A DNA stretch of 64,000 nucleotides from Oscheius onirici (lineage: Eukaryota > Nematoda > Chromadorea > Rhabditida > Rhabditidae). The DNA lies in assembly GCA_932521025.1 (NCBI GenBank), contig OW051470.1, positions 2,094,501 through 2,158,500 of the forward strand, given 5' to 3'. Shown piece after piece: positions 61,170 to 64,000 of the stretch (position 1 is its first letter; every line of letters starts with the position of its first letter). The notes under the pieces are model-generated. The model was not told the DNA's origin and did no database searches. It saw nothing but the letters and a program-made list of their open reading frames with translations. Made by a program: the position numbers and the translations under genes.

Positions 61170-62847
61170 CGGATTTTCTTTGCTAGTTTCGAATGAAACA
61201 AAAAATGTTCCGAACGATCCCCAGGTTTATGAAAAGTCAAGGGGCCGATGGTTATCCATTTCGTTGGTAGGCCTATGTCAGACTGTTGCTAGCCATTAGA
61301 GAACCAATGATGGCGCCGATGGCTTCGAAAACGTCAGTCAAGGTTTCACGAAAGAGGAAGTTAATGGTAAATTTAAAAAAAACTGATGTTGAGATGGTTC
61401 TGGAGATGATTATAACCTCATCTTCGAATACAGACAGTGTGGCTTTTGTAGACCGGAAGTTAGACAGCTCCAGTCTCCAAATAAAACACAACATTCGATC
61501 CAAAAGACTCTCAGACCTAGAAAAGACTTTCAAAAGGCTATAAGTCGAATCAGAATCGTGGATGTCGAAATACAAATGGAGGAGAGCCACTTCGAACTTC
61601 CGATTGCTCAACAAAAGAGTTTTAGCTGTGACTCCAAGAAGTACTGACCGACTGATCAAAAAGATAGTCTTCCGGATGATGTACCTGTTCTCAGCCGCTT
61701 TCCCAAGCTTGTCCCCTCTTTTACAGAACAGTCAATGCCTTCAATCATTTATTGTTGCTCGTCCGCTCTCCTCTTCTCAGCAATCTTCTTCCACCCACCT
61801 CCTGAACCGGTAGTCGACTGGATTCGGGACGACCAGTGGATTCTTCAGCTTCCGATCCTTCGACTCCCTATTTCTTCTAATGATCCTATTGTTTTCCAGC
61901 TCCTCCACTTCGAGCTGGAAGGAGTCCTGCCAGTACTCTTCGTTGAACCCGATGATGAGGTTCACGGTGAGCTTCCTCTTCCGTTCCAGTTCAGCGAGTT
62001 CTTCCGGGGTGGGGAGGGGGATCCGATGGTAGCCGATGTTCTAAAGTCTCGTGTTAAAATAGACAAATTTCTTTCTTATCTCGAAAGTCTTCCAATTTAC
62101 GAGGAAGTAAAAGGAAGAGCCAATGGGACTTCTGTCCTCCCATCCTGGCCATCAACTCATCCTCATCCGCCATCATGCGGATCCTCACTTTGGTATAGGA
62201 GGCTGTCGGCGAGGGCGACCTTGAGGTAACGCTCCACTCCGGGCATGGCGGCGAGGTTCAGCTTGTCGTCGGCCTTCTTCGGGTAAAGCCTGAAAGATAA
62301 GAGCCCCAAGGGCCACGTCCATTACCATGGTTCCATAAATCCAACTGAAATCTACGGTTAGTACAAAAATCTCTGTAACTCGCTTGTCCAAATCCGATTG
62401 ATTCCTTGCCATTCCCACGAGATCTTGGGAATAAACTTGTAAGATCCAGCAAGCCAACTTGACGATGGTCTGAAAGGGCTGGATCACGGCTACTCGGCGG
62501 ATACGGTGTAGGCGATCCTGCCAGGCCGATCCATAATTCATCTCGGAGGAACTCCAATGGGAGTTCCATTTCGCAAAGTGGCAGAAGAATATCCTGGCCG
62601 CCGACGGGTATGAGTTTAAATACCCGAGAACCAAGGTTTGTCTCTTTTGAATTCCCAGAAACTGATCAATTTTCAGATGAGGTTATAATCATCTCCAGAA
62701 GGCGCCATCATTGGTTCTCTAATGGCTAGCAACAGTCTGACATAGGCCTACCAACGAAATGGATAATCATCGGCCCCTTGACTTTTCATAAACCTGGGGA
62801 TCGTTCGGAACATTTATGTTTCATTCGAAACTAGCAAAGAAAATCCG
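61170..62847. mobile_element. 1.68-kb element with about 150-bp terminal inverted repeats
   Basis: Left arm 61170-61317 and right arm 62701-62847 are almost exact reverse complements (outer end CGGATTTTCTTTGCTAGTTT, inner end GGCGCC). A further 25-base match (61400-61424 with 62676-62700) shows that the right arm has lost an internal segment. The interior carries coding-like sequence on the minus strand but no recognisable transposase, suggesting a non-autonomous element with captured host sequence. Confidence 0.75.
61777..62640 (-). CDS. Spliced coding sequence inside the TIR element, unidentified
   Basis: Three minus-strand blocks look coding. The first, about 62290-62640, includes WQDRLHRIRRVAVIQPFQT and a hydrophobic stretch ending GALIF at acceptor-like CTTTCAG. 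The second, 62189-62289, reads LYPKKADDKLNLAAMPGVER in one frame and ends at donor CAAA|GTGAGG. The third, 61777-62040, follows ACTTTAG and reads IPLPTPEELAELERKRKLT, NLIIGFNEEYW and on to a stop at 61777. Phases of blocks two and three do not match directly, so an exon is missing from this model or the gene is broken. No family was recognised, and no transposase DDE motif was seen. Confidence 0.4.
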
Positions 62848-62938
62848 TATTGCGCCGTGCTAGATAGGTGTTAGATGCTACTTCTATCTAGTTGCTCTTT
62901 TATTTCAAAGCAATAAGAAATTATCATCAAATGTTTAG

Positions 62939-63486
62939 CTAGCGTCTCAGTGGCTCTGAAAAAGACTTATTTTGATTATCAGTTCTCACGACTCACCAAT
63001 CTGACAGAAAAACGGTCCATAGTCGTTCTCTTTCGCCTTCCAACCTCCAAACTCGTAAGTGTCGTAGTTACTGGTACTCATGTAAACGTATCCTGCTTGA
63101 AGACCTCCTAAAGTTGAAAATCAAATCCTGTTTTAAAAAACCATACCCGGCAAAAAGTTAAAGTATCCTCCCGTGAAGCCCTCCATTTCCCAGATACAGC
63201 TGGACACGTCGGGCTCATCACAGGTCAAACCAATGAATGGACTTCCATGTTGTGAAGTATCATTTCCAGCTAGAGCAACCAAGAAATAATTAACCTCCGG
63301 ACTGTGAATAATAGCCATGTTTCCGTTCTCACCAGCATGATAGCAATAACTGGCAGCCTCGTCATACTGTGTAATTGTTCGGTTCACCTGAAGATTGGTA
63401 TAGTACGTGTAAAAACGACAAAAATACCTTGTAGCACATGCAGTTCCAGAAGAACATTGTGTAGCCTGTAGGACAGACAAAGTGAG
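62939..63486 (-). CDS. C-type lectin domain protein, 5' end not found
   Basis: Four exons in phase (63428-63486, 63147-63387, 62997-63107, 62939-62955) encode about 140 residues of a C-type lectin domain: CPTGYTMFFWNCMCYK, YDEAASYC, MAIIHSPEVNYFLVAL, FIGLTCDEPDVSSCIWEMEG, then Y..FGGWKAKENDYGPFFCQI, ending PLRR. Paired cysteines, the IHS..E.N helix and the late FFC are typical; the Ca-binding EPN/WND set is not obvious. The first exon needs one preceding base in phase; no suitable ATG exon was seen up to the window edge, where a MITE intervenes at 63651. Confidence 0.8.
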
Positions 63487-63650
63487 CTGAAAGAGGGAGA
63501 TTTGGAAAATCAGATTTAGTCTTCCGACTCTGAACAAGATTCGGGGCTTGTTGGGGGCTGCCTCGCGACGAAAATGTTCGCTTTGGAAAGGTCACATTGC
63601 AAAAAGCTTGACTGAGTATTCAATTTTCACACGTTATATCAATTTGGTTA

Positions 63651-63830
63651 TAGTCTGTTCAAATGTAGAGAGCATCATTTGAATTGGCGCTTTCTTCATA
63701 GAACTTTTTTCCAATCAACTTGGCGGAAATTTAGCTGCGTAGGATAATACAGCATGTAAATGTTGGATACTCAGCCAACCAAAAAGAGCGGGCCAATTCA
63801 AATTATGCTCTCTATATTTTGAACAGACTA
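63651..63830. mobile_element. MITE, TAGTCTGTTCAAA type, TA-flanked
   Basis: Terminal inverted repeats TAGTCTGTTCAAA and TTTGAACAGACTA with TA on both outer sides (a Tc1/mariner-like target signature). The inner arms pair around GCGCTTTCTT. It shares its middle (TTTAGCTGCGTAGGATAATA, GGATACTCAGCCAACC) with the element at 53573. Confidence 0.75.
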
Positions 63831-64000
63831 TAGAGTACGCAAAGGTTGGATACTCAGCCAAGATTTTTGCAAATTGACTTTTTTCATAATCGAACATTTT
63901 CTCCGCCCGACAGCCCCGCTTGTTGTCTTGCTTTATTCTTCTTCTGAATCTGTTGTGAGTTGCAAGCCTGGACTTTTGCTGACGGCTATAGTTTATCGCA

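Noticed and set aside
61286-61543. Lys/Ser-rich frame at the left side of the TIR element
   Set aside because: It begins within the inverted-repeat arm and has no splice partner or motif; too weak to call a gene.

Overview
The window is nuclear DNA of a rhabditid nematode, Caenorhabditis-like. The evidence is a perfect 22-nt SL1 leader at the head of an SL RNA gene (14448), short introns ending in TTTNCAG, densely packed spliced genes on both strands, and nematode-type families: a glr glutamate receptor, Str-like serpentine receptors, NTF2-like secreted proteins, C-type lectins and a nicotinic receptor subunit. I assembled exons by hand from open frames, GT..AG sites and phase. Most multi-exon models below close to an exact multiple of three.

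Layout. 1-10.4 kb: a complete AMPA/kainate-type receptor gene (+) whose 3.4-kb intron 6 holds a tRNA-Ser and two opposite-strand NTF2-like genes, at least one of them broken. 10.4-17 kb: a Cys-rich protein (+), a CEP104-like gene (-) with a probable 5' exon 3.7 kb upstream, and inside that intron an SL1 RNA gene, a third NTF2-like gene and a large hairpin element. 17-25.3 kb: a tRNA-rich block with repeated Gly/Pro/Ile tRNA cassettes, including an inverted duplication, plus one secreted Cys-rich gene. 23.9-49.3 kb: one organic-anion-transporter (OATP/SLCO) gene (+) split by a 19.9-kb intron. That intron contains six intact serpentine receptor genes and a three-copy ubiquitin-like family, all on the opposite strand, together with tRNAs and several hairpin transposons. 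50.8-53.3 kb: a non-alpha nicotinic receptor subunit (-). 53.3-55.9 kb: repeats, a LINE relic and a near-perfect palindrome. 56-64 kb: a secreted lectin-like gene, a tRNA-Tyr with an intron, a 75-residue secreted peptide, a FMRFamide-receptor-like GPCR (+), a 1.68-kb element with long terminal inverted repeats enclosing spliced coding sequence, and a C-type lectin whose 5' end is not found.

How the genes relate. There is no operon-like logic. The theme is neural and chemosensory signalling (glutamate receptor, nicotinic subunit, peptide receptor, six chemoreceptor-like GPCRs) plus secreted proteins. Nesting is heavy: at least 14 protein or RNA genes lie inside introns of others. Short non-autonomous transposons with hairpin structure sit in many introns, and one appears to supply a 3' splice site. 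No CRISPR, rRNA, viral or bacterial features were seen.
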